Under the pieces are notes generated by a model, which had not been told where the DNA came from, ran no database searches, and worked only from the letters and a program-made list of their open reading frames with translations. A stretch of DNA of 64,000 bases from Psychrobacillus sp. OK032 (GTDB lineage Bacteria; Bacillota; Bacilli; Bacillales_A; Planococcaceae): assembly GCF_900111345.1 (NCBI RefSeq), contig NZ_FOGY01000004.1, forward strand, positions 1 through 64,000. The letters are read 5' to 3'. The position numbers were made by a program, and so were the translations under genes. The stretch's first letter is position 1. Each line of letters starts with the position of its first letter. Positions 62,379-64,000 of the stretch are shown here, in pieces.

Positions 62379-63599
62379 ATGGGAAAGCAAAAAATAGTGA
62401 TAACTGATACTAATAAGAAAGTTGAAAAAAGTGTCTTACTTGGTGCAGCATTTTTAATGGCCACATCAGCCATAGGGCCAGGATTTTTAACACAAACGAC
62501 GGTCTTCACGCAGCAACTCGCTGCAAGTTTTGGATTTGTTATTTTAATTTCTTTATTACTAGATGTTTTTGCACAAGTGAATGTGTGGAGAATCATAGCT
62601 GTATCAGGTTTGCGTGGACAAGAGATCGCTAACAAAGTATTACCGGGTCTTGGAGTTCTTTTAGCAATTCTCATCGTCATGGGTGGACTAGCATTTAATA
62701 TTGGGAACGTTGCTGGAGCCGGACTAGGTTTAAATGCAATGCTTGGTATGGACCCGATAACAGGGGCTATTATAAGTGCGGCCTTTGCAATCTTTATCTT
62801 TGTTGTAAAAGAAGCAGGAAAAGCGATGGATAAAGTTGCTCAAATTGCAGGTTTTGTCATGATTATATTAATGGTGTATGTTGCTTTTATTACATCACCA
62901 CCGGTTGGAGAAGCAGTTATCAATACATTTGCTCCATCCGAAATAAGTATTTTCGCTATAGTAACACTTGTTGGTGGTACTGTTGGAGGATACATTACTT
63001 TTGCAGGTGGGCATCGCCTTTTAGATGCTGGAGTTAAAGGTGTGGAGTCGTTACCACAGGTGACAAAGAGTTCTATAACTGGAATTGCTGCGACAGGGAT
63101 CATGCGAATTGCACTGTTTTTAGCAGTGCTTGGTGTTGTAAGTCAAGGATTAGCAATTGATCCTGAAAATCCACCGGCATCCGTTTTTAAGCTTGCAGCA
63201 GGTGAGATTGGTTTTAGAATGTTTGGTGTTATTATGTGGGCAGCAGCCATCACATCTGTAGTGGGAGCGGCTTATACTTCTGTCTCATTTATTCGTTCAT
63301 TCCATCCAATGATTGAAAAATATCATAACTGGATTATTATTTTATTCATTTTAGTATCGACAATAACATTTGCCTTAGTTGGACGTCCTGTCAATATCCT
63401 CCTTCTAGTAGGTGCTTTAAATGCACTAATTTTACCGTTAGCGCTTGGAACAATGTTAGTAGCTGCATACAAGAAAAATATTGTCGGTGATTATAAGCAC
63501 CCAATTTGGTTAACGATCACAGGGGGATTAGTAGTCGTTATAATGGGAGTGTTAGGTATTATGACACTAATTGAACAAATTCCATTGCTTTTTAAATAA
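62379..63599 (+). CDS. ycsG: NRAMP-family transporter (YcsG-like)
   Basis: 406 residues with about eleven spans, 14 bases after pxpA. Start ATSAIGPGFLTQTTVFTQQL corresponds to span 1 of NRAMP proteins. The DPG metal motif reads GPGF here, so metal binding is doubtful; 5-oxoproline or glutamate uptake is a better guess from context. Confidence 0.82.
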   Translation: MGKQKIVITDTNKKVEKSVLLGAAFLMATSAIGPGFLTQTTVFTQQLAASFGFVILISLLLDVFAQVNVWRIIAVSGLRGQEIANKVLPGLGVLLAILIVMGGLAFNIGNVAGAGLGLNAMLGMDPITGAIISAAFAIFIFVVKEAGKAMDKVAQIAGFVMIILMVYVAFITSPPVGEAVINTFAPSEISIFAIVTLVGGTVGGYITFAGGHRLLDAGVKGVESLPQVTKSSITGIAATGIMRIALFLAVLGVVSQGLAIDPENPPASVFKLAAGEIGFRMFGVIMWAAAITSVVGAAYTSVSFIRSFHPMIEKYHNWIIILFILVSTITFALVGRPVNILLLVGALNALILPLALGTMLVAAYKKNIVGDYKHPIWLTITGGLVVVIMGVLGIMTLIEQIPLLFK

Positions 63600-63616
63600 G
63601 AGGGAGTGAATCACAA

Positions 63617-64000
63617 ATGAGTAACTACACAACAATGGCTCCAAGTGAATTACGTAACCTTATAAGTATGGGGGAAATCACTGGTCCAACAGCTGGCATG
63701 GCAAAAGGGTATACACAAGCGAATTTAGCTGTTTTGAAAAAAGAATATGCATTCGACTTTTTATTGTTTTGCCAACGAAATCCAAAATCTTGTCCTTTAA
63801 TAGATGTAACTGAAGCAGGTTCTTATATTCCAAATTTAATTGCCAAGAATGCTGATATTCGGACGAACATTCCAAAATATCGCATATATAAAGATGGCGT
63901 ATTTACAGAAGAAGTGACGGATATTACAGATTACTGGGAAGAAGATATGGTCGCATTTTTAATCGGCTGTAGTTTCACATTTGAAACACCATTGCTTGAA
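63617..64000 (+). CDS. ycsI: YcsI-like DUF1445 protein, 5' part
   Basis: The gene starts with ATG after GAGGGAGTG and runs off the window after 128 codons. MAPSELRNLISMGEITGPTA, DFLLFCQRNPKSCPLIDVTE and FLIGCSFTFETPLLE are typical of the DUF1445/D-glutamate cyclase-like (putative hydro-lyase) family. It follows ycsG in B. subtilis too. It probably supplies or racemises 5-oxoproline precursors. Confidence 0.85.
   Translation, partial: MSNYTTMAPSELRNLISMGEITGPTAGMAKGYTQANLAVLKKEYAFDFLLFCQRNPKSCPLIDVTEAGSYIPNLIAKNADIRTNIPKYRIYKDGVFTEEVTDITDYWEEDMVAFLIGCSFTFETPLLE

Overview
The window is AT-rich DNA from a Gram-positive, spore-forming member of the Bacillales. Evidence: strong GGAGG ribosome sites, frequent TTG and GTG starts, a YjcZ-type peptide, CotF-type coat proteins, a two-GTPase DynA dynamin, HssRS/HrtAB, and a KipR/KipI/KipA-type 5-oxoprolinase locus. 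Overall gene style suggests a Lysinibacillus/Psychrobacillus-like (Planococcaceae) relative, but no rRNA or marker gene fixes the genus.

Region 1 (about 0.44-38.7 kb) is an accessory region built like an integron gene-cassette array. About forty copies of a palindromic site, in one orientation, separate small unrelated genes. A full site has two halves. The left half (L) resembles TTCAACTAAC-GGGTGCT-TTAGTTGAAC. The right half (R) resembles CTTATTGAACTAAC-GCGGCAG-GTTAGTTCAATAAG. Between them there is usually a Rho-independent terminator. The cargo is typical of cassettes: GNAT, VOC/glyoxalase, Nudix, SMI1/KNR4, CPBP, alpha/beta hydrolase, beta-lactamase-like hydrolase, lipoproteins, DUF families and many tiny membrane proteins. 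Each usually has its own ribosome site, and some lie antisense.

A two-cassette block occurs twice (11649-12422 and 23353-24323), and its ends fall exactly after CAG of the R half, next to GTTAG. IS110-type elements sit four times at the same CT dinucleotide inside the sites, and a group II intron remnant sits in another. This parallels IS1111-attC and group IIC-attC insertions in proteobacterial integrons. A decayed tyrosine recombinase (14887-15404) lies inside the array and is the only candidate recombinase seen. A heme-stress operon (hrtBA-hssRS plus a membrane gene) and a more GC-rich HxlR/pirin/MFS block are embedded in the array.

Region 2 (about 39-64 kb) looks like ordinary chromosome: coat proteins, AdoMet decarboxylase, DynA, rhodanese, an RlmN-type methylase, an EAL-CBS-GGDEF regulator, a TrpXYZ-like ABC importer, catalase with a PerR-like box, threonine dehydratase, and a 5-oxoproline utilisation cluster (kipR, pxpC, pxpB, pxpA, ycsG, ycsI) with a palindromic operator candidate. 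Three GC-rich dispersed repeats lie in its intergenic gaps.
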